Assembly: GCA_951812345.1 (NCBI GenBank)
Contig: OX638295.1
Span: forward strand, 2,328,965 to 2,392,964
DNA: 64,000 bases
Source of the DNA: Rhodothermales bacterium
GTDB lineage: Bacteria > Bacteroidota > Rhodothermia > Rhodothermales > VXPQ01
Direction of reading: 5' to 3'
Shown here: piece by piece, positions 1-8,849 of the stretch
How positions within the stretch are numbered: position 1 is the stretch's first letter
Layout: each line of letters begins with the position of its first letter
Translations under genes and position numbers: made by a program
Notes under the pieces: generated by a model
Databases searched by the model: none
The model's input: the letters and a program-made list of their open reading frames with translations, nothing else
What the model was told of the DNA's origin: nothing

Positions 1-1016
1 GTCATCACTACGCCGGGTGCAGAGGAAGGCCCCAGAATGGGCAAATGATCGCGGCTCGCCGGGCGAAGCCCTGCCCATATATCGCGCACGGGCAGATCGT
101 CGATTCCCGGCACGATCCTTCGCGCCTCCTCCAGGATGGTGTACAATCCGCCTGCCGTAACGCGCGCATCGAAGCCCATTTCCTCCATCGTGGTGCCGAC
201 AAGCACACGTCCACCGGACTTGGGCACCACACACATATGCGCACTCCGTACCACATGCTGCAAGTCGAACGGAGGGGCAACCTCCAATTCCATCATCTGC
301 CCGCGCACTGGGCGTACAGGCGGCCGCTGATCCGCGGTCAGTCCTTCCATGCCATACGACCAGGCGCCCGTCGCAAGCACCACGCACGATCCCTCGACCC
401 GCTCGCCGTTTTCCGTTATGATGGCGGGGGTCCGCGCATCGGGTTCAACGGCGCGCACGGGGGTCCCTTCGCGCAACGTGCCCCCGGCCTTCAGAAAAGA
501 AGCCTGCAACGCTTCGACCAACGCACGGCTGTCTACCTGGCTATCCGAAGGGGAATACATCACCGCCGCCGGGCGGGACGTAATAAAAGGTTCTATATCC
601 AGCGCCTCCGCCGGCGAAAGCCACCGGCTGTCCAGCCCCTGCGCCTTCATGAAATCGTAGCGGCGACGGAGCGCTTCCGCCTCGTCCCGATCGGCAGCCA
701 CATGCACGGCCCCGCCGGTCCGAAACCCCGTCCCGATTCCGCTTTCCGCTTCAAGCGCTGCCGCAAACGCCGGCCATCTCCGCAGGCTTTCCCGGTTGAG
801 CCGGTAGAGTTCCGGGTCCTCGAATCCGATTTCCGCATCCGGCGCCAGCATGCCCGCCGCCGCCCAAGAGGCCCCGCGCCCGGCGCGATCCCGTTCGAAA
901 AGCTGCACAGCCCGACCGGCATGCAGCAACCGCCAGCCCAGCGCAAGCCCCGCCACGCCGCCGCCGACGATGAGGACGGGCCTGTCGGAACGGGATGTTT
1001 TCACGGAATCAGGCAT
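1..1016 (-). CDS. thiO: Glycine oxidase ThiO-like FAD-dependent oxidoreductase (3' end outside window)
   Basis: The reading frame is open from an ATG at 1016 leftward through position 1, giving about 338 residues; the last few tens of residues lie outside the window. The N terminus has a Rossmann FAD-binding loop, VLIVGGGVAG, at residues 14-23. It is followed by QVDSRALVEAL, a VRGQMMELE motif and, near the window edge, IWAGLRPASRDHLPILG. These together are characteristic of the glycine/D-amino-acid oxidase (DAO) family member ThiO, which oxidises glycine to iminoacetate for the thiazole moiety of thiamine and is cytosolic. No thiamine genes or TPP riboswitch are visible in the window, so a related D-amino-acid oxidase is the alternative. 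It is transcribed divergently from the methylase gene. Confidence 0.75.
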   Translation of the reverse strand, partial: MPDSVKTSRSDRPVLIVGGGVAGLALGWRLLHAGRAVQLFERDRAGRGASWAAAGMLAPDAEIGFEDPELYRLNRESLRRWPAFAAALEAESGIGTGFRTGGAVHVAADRDEAEALRRRYDFMKAQGLDSRWLSPAEALDIEPFITSRPAAVMYSPSDSQVDSRALVEALQASFLKAGGTLREGTPVRAVEPDARTPAIITENGERVEGSCVVLATGAWSYGMEGLTADQRPPVRPVRGQMMELEVAPPFDLQHVVRSAHMCVVPKSGGRVLVGTTMEEMGFDARVTAGGLYTILEEARRIVPGIDDLPVRDIWAGLRPASRDHLPILGPSSAPGVVM

Positions 1017-1432
1017 GAGAAAACAACGCACGGAAAGAGATAACCGCCGCAAAAACACCGGCAGATGGAATTTGGGGGAAATTAGGAGGACGGGGGGCGG
1101 TATGCAAACGGGAACGGTCCCGAAACCTGAAGCGAATCGGGTTCAAGTTGCTGAACCGATCGGTTGTGCTTTGACAAACTTTGAAGACATTCGCAAAATA
1201 TGCCGCAAAACGGATATACTTGATCAATCAGCCTCAAAAAACGGACCTCCAACACCGTTTCCATGGTTGATTCCGGTATGTATCTACGGTATTTTCTTAT
1301 AGGTGGAGGCGGTGTCCTGCATACGGAATACTGCCCGGTTCGGCGGCGTATGATGCCCTTGGGTTCGGTTTAATCAGCGTCGATCCACGCTACGCCCGGT
1401 AGCTTTCTGCACGAAGTCAATGGAGATGTACG
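1017..1432. other. Intergenic region between divergent thiO-like and methylase genes
   Basis: No convincing gene lies in this stretch of just over 400 bases; the short frames in it have no recognisable features. A TTGACA at 1171-1176 followed 17 bases later by CAAAAT could be a weak sigma-70-like promoter facing the methylase gene, but the -10 match is poor and it lies far from the start codon. No TPP riboswitch core was seen on the thiO side. Confidence 0.4.
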
Positions 1433-2383
1433 ATGACGGTGACGACCGAAGGGCTTGTTGACAAAGCGCGCCAGGATCCCCCTCCCAAAACAGGGCGAAT
1501 ATCCCGACGTCTGGTCGGAAATGCGGCGCGGGCGCGGCGCAAAATGATTGCCTTCGGATGGTATGGAGGCAAGTACGTACACCTGGATTTCATTCTCCCC
1601 CACCTGCCGGTCGATGCAGAGCATTTCTGCGATGTCTACGGAGGCTCGGCTGCCGTGCTCATCAACCGCGCTCCGGCGCCCGTGGAAACCTATAACGACC
1701 TGGATTCGGAGCTCGTCAATTTCTTCTCCGTACTGCGGGACCAGCACGAGGAACTCATCCGCGCTATTGGGCTAACCCCCTTTTCCCGAGAGGAACTCGT
1801 CAATGCCTGTCGTTGCGAACCCGGTTTACCGCCGCTGGAACGAGCACGGCGGTTCTACGTTCGCGCACGACAGACACGTACCGGTCTGGCGCAAACAAGC
1901 AGCGAAGGCCGGTGGGCGCACTGCGTGTTGACATCCCGAGCGGGCATGGCTGGCGCCGTGTCGCGCTGGCTGGGCGCCGTGGAAGGGCTGCCCGAAATTA
2001 CGCAGCGGTTGCAGCGCGTGCAGATCGAAAATGTCCCGGCGCTGGATGTCATTGCGCGGTACGATACGCCCCGTACCCTGTTCTATCTTGACCCGCCGTA
2101 TGTCCACGACAGCCGTGGCGACGCCGCCGCGTACGGCCACGAAATGACCGACGACGACCATCGGGAACTCGCCGATCTGCTGCATCGGATTCAGGGTCGA
2201 GCGGTATTGTCCGGATACCGGTCAGCACTCTACGACGAGTTATTCGAAGACTGGTATTGCGTCGATGCGCCGGAAAAACTATGTAATTCGTCCAAAGGAA
2301 AAAGGCAGGAGTCGTTGTGGATGAATTTCAAACCGCTGACGGGGGGCGGTAATGGCGACGCCGCATACTTCCCGATCCTCTGA
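1433..2383 (+). CDS. DNA adenine methylase, D12 class (Dam-like)
   Basis: A 316-residue protein with the FGWYGGK motif at residues 41-47 (AdoMet-binding motif I of D12-class N6-adenine methyltransferases), YNDLD near residue 87 and the catalytic DPPY tetrapeptide at 220-223. The family transfers a methyl group from AdoMet to adenine N6 in double-stranded DNA. A GGAG at 1422-1425 sits at good spacing before the ATG at 1433. An alternative ATG at 1544 would begin just before the conserved core and remove a basic 37-residue extension. No restriction endonuclease is recognisable next to it, so it could be a solitary regulatory methylase or part of a restriction system whose partner is not recognised. 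A small unknown gene follows closely. Confidence 0.85.
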   Translation: MTVTTEGLVDKARQDPPPKTGRISRRLVGNAARARRKMIAFGWYGGKYVHLDFILPHLPVDAEHFCDVYGGSAAVLINRAPAPVETYNDLDSELVNFFSVLRDQHEELIRAIGLTPFSREELVNACRCEPGLPPLERARRFYVRARQTRTGLAQTSSEGRWAHCVLTSRAGMAGAVSRWLGAVEGLPEITQRLQRVQIENVPALDVIARYDTPRTLFYLDPPYVHDSRGDAAAYGHEMTDDDHRELADLLHRIQGRAVLSGYRSALYDELFEDWYCVDAPEKLCNSSKGKRQESLWMNFKPLTGGGNGDAAYFPIL

Positions 2384-2436
2384 ACGTCACCGAAGCGCTC
2401 ATCAATGCGCCGGCAACCAAGGTATCGGAGGGCAAA

Positions 2437-2655
2437 TTGATTGAAACCCGAATCCGTCTGATGTGGAGTCGCGGCATCAACTTGTATTTGCTTTCAATCG
2501 AAGAACTTGTCTCCGTCACGATGAGTCTGTCGGGAGAAAAAGGCAGGCTTGAATTTGTCGAGGAAGTGGGCAAACAACTCGATGAGTACGCCCGACCGAC
2601 CGGTAGATTCGCGTGGCGGGACCTGCTCAGCGATGTCCTGGACGGCGCCATATAG
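2437..2655 (+). CDS. Small hypothetical protein downstream of the adenine methylase
   Basis: A 72-residue frame opening at a TTG, rich in charged and leucine residues, with no domain recognised. The frame is open further upstream to 2353, and a CTG at 2380 overlapping the methylase stop could be the true start, which would give translational coupling and about 19 more residues. Position and orientation suggest co-transcription with the methylase. It could be a small accessory protein of the methylase or a remnant of a larger gene. Start and even coding status are uncertain. Confidence 0.4.
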   Translation: MIETRIRLMWSRGINLYLLSIEELVSVTMSLSGEKGRLEFVEEVGKQLDEYARPTGRFAWRDLLSDVLDGAI

Positions 2656-2703
2656 GCCATGCGATTTTTCACGGTCCGGCGAATTAGCGAGGCCGCACAT
2701 CAT

Positions 2704-2732
2704 TTGACAAACCATCGCCGGATTCGTACAGT
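2704..2732 (+). promoter_or_regulatory. Putative sigma-70-type promoter of the cytochrome genes
   Basis: A perfect TTGACA at 2704-2709 is separated by 17 bases from TACAGT at 2727-2732, about 105 bases upstream of the ATG at 2838. Spacing and hexamers fit the general bacterial consensus. Bacteroidota often use a different -7/-33 consensus, so function is an inference. Confidence 0.45.
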
Positions 2733-2837
2733 TTGGAGACGATGTTCCCGGTCCGGGTGGGCATGCTATATGGTGGAGACGCTATATCGCGGAGGCGATT
2801 CCGGGCGCAAGGAAAAAAGGGAAACCACCGAAAGCGC

Positions 2838-4130
2838 ATGAAATATCCCCGCTCGTACTTGCGCCGATCAGCTCATGCAGTGGCCCTGCTCGTGCTTTGG
2901 TGCGGCATGGGATTGACCGATGCGTTCGGAGCTTATGAGCCGGAAAGCCGCCATATATCGGCAATCGTCCATGCCGGCGATCCGGTCGACCCGGACGATG
3001 TACGCCACGCCGGGGCGCCTCCCGCAACCTGCCGGGTGCAAATAAAACCCGGGCCCAACCATACGTATAAAGCGTTGCAGCGCAACGGCGCAGAACAAAT
3101 CAGGCCCGAACCTGCGCGTACGAACGATACGGGCGAGGAACTCTACAAAAAGGCCTGCGCAACCTGTCATGGCGCAGACGGCAGAGGCGCTCCCGCCGCC
3201 CTGCTGGGTTTCGACATTCCGCTTCCCGATTTCACCGACTGCAACTTCGCCACCCGCGAACCCGACGCCGACTGGCTTGCGGTAGCCCATCAGGGAGGGC
3301 CCGTGCGCGGGTTTGCCCGGGAAATGCCGGCCTTTGGCGATGCGCTGACGCAGGATGAACTGCAAAAGATACTGGATCACATTCGCACCCTGTGCCCGGA
3401 CGACGCATGGCCCAGAGGCGAATTGAATGCGCCGCGCCCCCTGGTGACCGAAAAAGCTTTTCCGGAAGACGAAGCGGTATGGACCACCGCGATAGATATC
3501 GACGCCGAGAGCGCCGTTATCCATGAGATGCTCTATGAAAAACGATTCGGGGCGCGAAATCAATTCGAAGTAGTCGTACCGTTCGGCTTCCAGGAGCATA
3601 AGCAAGGCGGTCAACTCGGGGATGTAGCGCTCGGTTTGAAACGCGTCATGCTTCAGAGCTTGTCGCATGGCAGCATACTTAGCCTTGGCGGCGAGGTGAT
3701 TCTGCCCACGGGACACAAAAACACGGGCATAGGAAAAGGCCTGACGCGCATCGAACCCTTTGCTTCGTTCGGGCAGATACTGCCTGCGGATGCTTTTGTG
3801 CAGTTTCAGGGTGGTTTCGACATCCCCCTGGATCGGAATGCGGCAATGGACGAGGCCTTTTTTCGCGCCGTGGCTGGCAAAAGCTTCACGCAGGGAGATT
3901 GGGGGCGCACCTGGTCGCCCATGCTGGAAGTACTCGGAACGCGTTCTCTGGGATCGGAGGGCGTTTTACATTGGGATATCGTGCCCCAGGCGCAAATCAG
4001 TCTGAACCAGCGGCAGCATGTGATGCTCAATATCGGACTCCGTATTCCTGTAAATCACTACCCCGCCCCGCAATTTATAGTCTATCTGCTGTGGGAATGG
4101 TTCGACGGAGGCTTCTTCGAGGGCTGGTAA
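2838..4130 (+). CDS. Monoheme cytochrome c fused to an outer-membrane-barrel-like domain
   Basis: The ATG at 2838 gives a clean signal peptide (basic MKYPRSYLRR, hydrophobic core, cleavage after AFGA near residue 32); the frame is open further upstream but that part has no signal character. A class I cytochrome c domain follows, with heme-binding CATCH at residues 107-111 and a likely axial Met around MPAF. From about residue 195 to the end (430) the protein is a series of alternating beta-strand-like segments with GDVALGLKR and an aromatic-rich C terminus, resembling porin/'transporter'-type outer-membrane barrels. It is followed after 26 bases by the pentaheme cytochrome gene, suggesting one electron-transfer unit. 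The barrel assignment rests on pattern only. Confidence 0.7.
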   Translation: MKYPRSYLRRSAHAVALLVLWCGMGLTDAFGAYEPESRHISAIVHAGDPVDPDDVRHAGAPPATCRVQIKPGPNHTYKALQRNGAEQIRPEPARTNDTGEELYKKACATCHGADGRGAPAALLGFDIPLPDFTDCNFATREPDADWLAVAHQGGPVRGFAREMPAFGDALTQDELQKILDHIRTLCPDDAWPRGELNAPRPLVTEKAFPEDEAVWTTAIDIDAESAVIHEMLYEKRFGARNQFEVVVPFGFQEHKQGGQLGDVALGLKRVMLQSLSHGSILSLGGEVILPTGHKNTGIGKGLTRIEPFASFGQILPADAFVQFQGGFDIPLDRNAAMDEAFFRAVAGKSFTQGDWGRTWSPMLEVLGTRSLGSEGVLHWDIVPQAQISLNQRQHVMLNIGLRIPVNHYPAPQFIVYLLWEWFDGGFFEGW

Positions 4131-4156
4131 TCCGTACCTGACCGGGAAATGTACCT

Positions 4157-5812
4157 ATGAGCGGAAAGCTGTTTCTGGTAATCCTTGTTGCTTCGGCAGG
4201 ATTGACACTCGTCCATCCGCTGTTCTTCTCCGTGCCTCCGCAGGCGCCGGAGACAGCTTCTTCCGAAACGGACCCGCACTTGTTCACGACCGGCGCCGCG
4301 TGCATAAGTTGCCATAGCAACCTGATCACCCCTTCCGGCGAAGACATCTCAATCGGCACGGACTGGCGCGCTTCCATGATGGCCAATTCGGCCCGCGATC
4401 CGTACTGGCAGGCCGCGGTCCGGCGGGAAACCATGGATCATCCGGAGGCGCAGGATCTTATCGAAGACGAATGCGCCGCCTGCCATATGCCCATGTCGCG
4501 ATTCGAAGCGAAGACTTCGGGCCAAAAAGGGCAGGTCTTTTCTCATCTGCCGGTCGGCGAAAATACACACCGCACCGACGACCTGGCCGCCGATGGCGTT
4601 TCCTGCACCGTATGCCACCAGATCGCCGCAGAGAACCTGGGCGCCAGAGAAAGCTTCACGGCCGGATTCGCGATCGATACGGAGACGCCGATGGAGCAAC
4701 GCGCCATTTTCGGACCCTATGAGGTGGATGAGGGCCTCAGCACGGTGATGCATTCCGCATCGGGATTCCGGCAGGTGGAGTCACGCCATATTCAACAGTC
4801 CGAACTATGCGCAACGTGTCACACCCTGTTTACCGAGGCGATCGGCCCCACAGGAGAGATTGCGGGCGAATTGCCCGAGCAAGTCCCGTACCTGGAATGG
4901 CTCCACAGCGCCTACCGCGAAGAAAAAAGTTGTCAGTCCTGCCACATGCCCGTCGTGCAGGATACCACGGCTATCTCCTCCGTATTGGGCGAGGAGCGCA
5001 CCGGGGTCTCCCGGCACGTATTCCAGGGGGGTAACTTCTTTATGCTCCGCATGCTCAACCGGTACCGGACCGAACTGGGCGTGGAAGCCCTCCCGAACGA
5101 ACTGGAGGCCACGGCCCGGCAAACCGAGTACCATTTACAGACAAACACTGCGCGCATATCGATAGAAAGCGCCGAACGGGCGCAGGACGCGTTGCACGTC
5201 GAGGTGCGTCTTGAGAACCTGGCCGGTCATAAACTTCCGACGGGCTATCCCTCGCGCAGGAGTTGGATCCGGTTTACGGTGCGCGACCGGAACGGGACGC
5301 CTGTTTTCGAATCCGGCGCTATCCGGCCCACGGGCGAAATCCCGGGAAACGACAACGACACGGATCCGGCACGCTACGAACCCCATTACCGGGAAATCAC
5401 GCAAAGCGATCAGGTGCAGATCTACGAGTCCGTGATGGTCGATACGCAGGATCAGGTGACGACGGGACTTTTGCAGGCGGTGCGGTACGTCAAGGACAAT
5501 CGACTGTTGCCGAGAGGATTCGACAAAGCGTCCGCATCCGAGGATATAGCGGTCCATGGACGGGCGAGGGAGGACGCCGATTTCGTGGGAGGAACCGACG
5601 CCGTGCGCTATATCGTCGATGTGAGCGGACAGCAGGGCCCCTTTGCCGTCCGGGCCTCGCTTTGGTATCAGCCGATCGGCTACCGGTGGGCCCATAACCT
5701 GAAGGGCTATGACGCTCCGGAAACCAATCGATTCGTCGAATTCTACGACGCCATGTCGGACATATCCGGCATATCGCTCGCAACGGTGGAAGTCGTCGTG
5801 CCCGACCCCTGA
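4157..5812 (+). CDS. Pentaheme c-type cytochrome (cytochrome c-554 / multiheme family)
   Basis: A 551-residue exported protein with an N-terminal hydrophobic segment (residues 4-26, signal peptide or anchor) and five CXXCH heme motifs: CISCH at 49, CAACH at 106, CTVCH at 150, CATCH at 218 and CQSCH at 259. The spacing and scattered extra histidines resemble multiheme cytochromes of the c-554/hydroxylamine oxidoreductase-like group. The C-terminal half (about 330-551) has no heme motif and looks like a beta-rich domain with LENLAGHKLPTGYPSRR, typical of secreted multiheme proteins of this type. It probably acts in the periplasm or at the outer membrane with the upstream cytochrome-barrel protein. 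The gene ends 22 bases before a 37-bp palindromic repeat and is convergent with feoB. Confidence 0.85.
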   Translation: MSGKLFLVILVASAGLTLVHPLFFSVPPQAPETASSETDPHLFTTGAACISCHSNLITPSGEDISIGTDWRASMMANSARDPYWQAAVRRETMDHPEAQDLIEDECAACHMPMSRFEAKTSGQKGQVFSHLPVGENTHRTDDLAADGVSCTVCHQIAAENLGARESFTAGFAIDTETPMEQRAIFGPYEVDEGLSTVMHSASGFRQVESRHIQQSELCATCHTLFTEAIGPTGEIAGELPEQVPYLEWLHSAYREEKSCQSCHMPVVQDTTAISSVLGEERTGVSRHVFQGGNFFMLRMLNRYRTELGVEALPNELEATARQTEYHLQTNTARISIESAERAQDALHVEVRLENLAGHKLPTGYPSRRSWIRFTVRDRNGTPVFESGAIRPTGEIPGNDNDTDPARYEPHYREITQSDQVQIYESVMVDTQDQVTTGLLQAVRYVKDNRLLPRGFDKASASEDIAVHGRAREDADFVGGTDAVRYIVDVSGQQGPFAVRASLWYQPIGYRWAHNLKGYDAPETNRFVEFYDAMSDISGISLATVEVVVPDP

Positions 5813-5834
5813 AACGGCCTTAGTTCAGCCCCAG

Positions 5835-5871
5835 GGATGCTCTGATTAAGTCCGCTTCGATCAGTGCATCC
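5835..5871. repeat. 37-bp palindromic copy of the GGATACTCTGAT repeat family, overlapping the feoB 3' end
   Basis: The sequence begins GGATGCTCTGATTAAG and ends ATCAGTGCATCC; the two ends are inverted repeats with one mismatch, so the RNA on either strand would fold into a hairpin. Four-base direct repeats (CCAG) flank it at 5831-5834 and 5872-5875. It lies between convergent genes and could serve as a bidirectional terminator. The feoB stop codon (5861-5863 on the minus strand) and its last two residues lie inside it. Confidence 0.75.
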
Positions 5872-8260
5872 CCAGCATCAGTCCGCCCTGGTAGACGATG
5901 AGCGAGCACAGGTAGGCAAGCCCGGTCATGTATAGCCACATGACCACCGGCCAGCGCCAGGTGTTCGTCTCGCGCCGGGCAATGGCAAGCGTGCTCATGC
6001 ATTGCAGCGCAAACACGAAGAACACCAACAGGCTCAGCGCCACCAGCGGCGTGAAAACGGGCCGACCGTCCGGGTAACGATCTGCCTGAAGGTGATCGCG
6101 GAGAACAGGGCTGGCCTCGTCGGCGTCACTGACGCTGTAGAGCGTGGCAAGCGTGCTGACGATGACTTCGCGCGCAGCAAACGCCGCAATGATGCCCGCG
6201 GTGATCTTCCAGTCGAAGCCGAGGGGTTGCATGACGGGTTCCAGAGCGCGCCCGAACCGGCCGATGAAGCTATGGCGGATCAGGTACCCGGCTTCGGCGT
6301 CGGCCAGGCGGGCTAAACCGTCTTCGTATTCCTGCTGCGCCCGATGCAACGCCTGGGCGCTGGCAACCTGACCGGGGTATTCGTTGCGCAAGGCGTCGAA
6401 GGCCGCTCCGGCTTCGGGATCGCCCTCGGGATCGACCGAGAGAAAACGCATCGCCTCTGCAACGGGAGGCTGTGCAAGCAAGTCGGGGATGGACGCACCT
6501 TCCTGCGCCGCGATCCGGTCGTATGCATCCTGATGCCGGGTTTCGATAGCCGTCCGCTCAGCCAGCAGGTCCGGGCCGAGCTGCGCCTTGGGATAACTGG
6601 CCAGAAACCAGAGCACGATGCTCAGCAGAAAAATGATCTTTCCCGCCCGATAAACGAATATTTTCGACCGCGCAATCATGCGCCAGAAGAGGTATCTCAT
6701 CTTCGGACGCCGGTATGGCGGCAACTCCATGGCAAAGAAGGACGCCGACCCCTTGAAAACGTATCGTTTCAGAATCCAGGCCGCTACGAAAGCGGTCACG
6801 GTACCCATAAGGTACATCGAGAACATCGTCAGACCCTGGTAGCCGAAAACCCCGAAGAGTTTGTTCGCCGGAATAAACGCGGCGATGAACAGGGTATAAA
6901 CCGGCAGGCGCGCCGAGCAGCTCATCAGCGGAGCAACCATGATGGTGATAATCCGGTCGCGTTCGTTGTCGAGCGTCCGAGCCGCCATGATGCCGGGAAT
7001 GGCGCATGCGAAACTGCTCAACAGCGGCACCACAGAACCGCCGCTGAGCCCCACCCTCTTCATCAGCCGGTCCATGATGAATGCCGTGCGGGCCATGTAG
7101 CCGGAATCCTCCATCAGTCCGATGAAGAAAAAAAGCAGCAGGATTTGCGGCAGAAAAATCAGGACATTGCCCACCCCCGCGATGGCTCCTTCAACCAACA
7201 GGTCCGCAAAGGCGCCGCTGGGCAACGTACTTCGTACCAAGGTACCCAGCCCCGCCACCGCCGCCTCGATCAGATCCATGGCCGGAACGGCCCAGGAAAA
7301 GACCGCCTGAAAAACGATCACAAGGACGGCAAGGAATATCGGGAGGCCGAATATCCGATGCGTCAGCACCGCATCGAAACGGTCTGACCATGTCTTGTTC
7401 GAGGAGACCTTGTGCCGGGCCGTCGCTTGCGCAACAATGGGGCCGAGCCATGCGTAGCGTCCCATGATCTCCGCCTGGCGATAAGGCGCCTTGCGCGCCT
7501 CCAGGGTTTCCCGGACAGCCAGCACCGCTGCATGAAACGCCGGGGCGCGTATTGCCCAGTACGCCATGGCCTTCTCGTTGGCAAGAGCGTGCAAGACCTC
7601 GCTGAAACGATGATCTTCGGCAAGATCGGGGGCGTGCTCGGCAAGTATTTCGCACAGCGGCCCCACCTGCGCCGCAACAGCAGGCATCAGCGTCCAGCGC
7701 TGCACCGGCGCAGGCGAAGGAATATCGAGGATGGCGCAGCGCAGCGCATCAAGGCCTTCTTTGCGGAGCGCCGCCATCGGAACGATCGGCAGACCCAATG
7801 CTTTGCCGAGCGCTTCCGTGTCGATCGACAGATCGCTCTCCCGCACCGCATCCATCATATTCAGCGCCACAATGACCGGAAGACCCAGGTCCATCACCTG
7901 CGAAACCAGATACAGGTTGCGCTCCAGGTTGGTAGCATCCACCACGCAAACAACCAGATCGGGTGGCGTCTCGCCCTCAATGCGTCCCACGAGCATGTCG
8001 TAGGCGATCTGCTCGTCGAGCGACCTGGGATTGAGACTGTATGTCCCCGGCAGATCGACTACCTCGACGGTCTCCGTCCCGATAAGCCGCCCGCTCTTGC
8101 GTTCGACGGTGACGCCGGGGTAATTGGCCACTTTTTGACGCCGACCCGTCAACAGATTGAATACCGTCGTCTTGCCGACATTAGGATTGCCGACCAGGGC
8201 GACCCGGCGCAAGTCGGGCTGCGTATCCGTCAGGGAGGGGACCGGCTCAGGTTCGACCAT
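5861..8260 (-). CDS. feoB: Ferrous iron transport protein B (FeoB)
   Basis: The 799-residue product has an N-terminal G-protein domain with G1 GNPNVGKTT (residues 24-32), G3 DLPGTYSL (about 68-75) and G4 NMMD. A membrane domain follows with the two gate segments typical of FeoB (e.g. GLMEDSGYMARTAFIMDRLM and FAAREVIVSTLATLYSV). A roughly 110-residue hydrophilic helical insertion (AQLGPDLLAERT to DAEAGYLIRH) sits between transmembrane segments, as in Bacteroidota FeoB proteins. It imports Fe2+ across the inner membrane with GTP hydrolysis. It lies 100 bases downstream of two feoA genes on the same strand and is presumably in their operon. Its last codons lie in a repeat element. Confidence 0.97.
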   Translation of the reverse strand: MVEPEPVPSLTDTQPDLRRVALVGNPNVGKTTVFNLLTGRRQKVANYPGVTVERKSGRLIGTETVEVVDLPGTYSLNPRSLDEQIAYDMLVGRIEGETPPDLVVCVVDATNLERNLYLVSQVMDLGLPVIVALNMMDAVRESDLSIDTEALGKALGLPIVPMAALRKEGLDALRCAILDIPSPAPVQRWTLMPAVAAQVGPLCEILAEHAPDLAEDHRFSEVLHALANEKAMAYWAIRAPAFHAAVLAVRETLEARKAPYRQAEIMGRYAWLGPIVAQATARHKVSSNKTWSDRFDAVLTHRIFGLPIFLAVLVIVFQAVFSWAVPAMDLIEAAVAGLGTLVRSTLPSGAFADLLVEGAIAGVGNVLIFLPQILLLFFFIGLMEDSGYMARTAFIMDRLMKRVGLSGGSVVPLLSSFACAIPGIMAARTLDNERDRIITIMVAPLMSCSARLPVYTLFIAAFIPANKLFGVFGYQGLTMFSMYLMGTVTAFVAAWILKRYVFKGSASFFAMELPPYRRPKMRYLFWRMIARSKIFVYRAGKIIFLLSIVLWFLASYPKAQLGPDLLAERTAIETRHQDAYDRIAAQEGASIPDLLAQPPVAEAMRFLSVDPEGDPEAGAAFDALRNEYPGQVASAQALHRAQQEYEDGLARLADAEAGYLIRHSFIGRFGRALEPVMQPLGFDWKITAGIIAAFAAREVIVSTLATLYSVSDADEASPVLRDHLQADRYPDGRPVFTPLVALSLLVFFVFALQCMSTLAIARRETNTWRWPVVMWLYMTGLAYLCSLIVYQGGLMLGMH

Positions 8261-8360
8261 CGAAAACGATAACCCCGGATCGGGACATGGAACCAGAAAA
8301 TTGCGAATACCGGATGTCGGCTATCTTCTCCTCACCCGCCGCCATCCTTTACGGACAGGC

Positions 8361-8582
8361 TCATGCTCGCTCAACACAGATCATCGCGGCTTCATGCTTG
8401 CGGATCGAGAGGTGATATCCGCGCACTTTCAGGTCTATGGGATCGCCCAAGGGGGCATACCGTACAACTTCGACACGCGTACCGGACAACAGGCCCATCT
8501 CCAACAGACGACCGGGCGGGACAGGACCCGTAAAGCCGGTCACAATACCGCACTGTCCAGGCTCAAGTTCTTTCAGTGTCAT
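8361..8582 (-). CDS. feoA: FeoA family protein (copy nearest feoB)
   Basis: A 73-residue SH3-like protein. MTLKELEPGQCGIVTGF at the start, LLEMGLLSGTRVEVVRYAPLGDP in the middle and an IRKHEA segment near the end match the FeoA family. FeoA is a small cytosolic partner needed for FeoB-dependent Fe2+ uptake. The start overlaps the stop of the upstream feoA by four bases (ATGA at 8579-8582), implying translational coupling. Confidence 0.93.
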   Translation of the reverse strand: MTLKELEPGQCGIVTGFTGPVPPGRLLEMGLLSGTRVEVVRYAPLGDPIDLKVRGYHLSIRKHEAAMICVERA

Positions 8583-8806
8583 AACGCGACGGCCGGAGTT
8601 CCGAAGATTCGCATGGCCAGTTCGCGCCGAAGGCCAATACGGCTGCCGGACACACGAACGATCAACTTGTCGGAGTTTTGCAGAATGGCGACATGCACGC
8701 CTTCGCGCAGGCCCAGTTCGCGCACACGCTGCGCAGTGGCTGGCTCAAGGCCTAAAAAGGCCAGTTCGATATCGCTGCCGTTGCCGAAGCTGGTCAGGGG
8801 CGCCAT
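8579..8806 (-). CDS. feoA: FeoA family protein (second copy, first gene of the operon)
   Basis: A 75-residue FeoA-like SH3 domain (LAFLGLEPATAQRVRELGL, then GVHVAILQNSDKLIVRVSG, and RRELAMRIFG). It diverges from the adjacent FeoA, so the pair is an old duplication or a specialised heterodimer rather than a recent copy. It is the promoter-proximal gene of the feoA-feoA-feoB unit. Confidence 0.88.
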   Translation of the reverse strand: MAPLTSFGNGSDIELAFLGLEPATAQRVRELGLREGVHVAILQNSDKLIVRVSGSRIGLRRELAMRIFGTPAVAL

Positions 8807-8849
8807 GAATTCATTGTTGGTAAATACAGAACCTCAGGGGCGTTGCTAA

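Noticed and set aside
1366-1386. GGTTTAATCAG followed by GATCC, resembling the right end of the repeat family
   Set aside because: The match has gaps and several mismatches and no interior of the element is present nearby; it may be chance.
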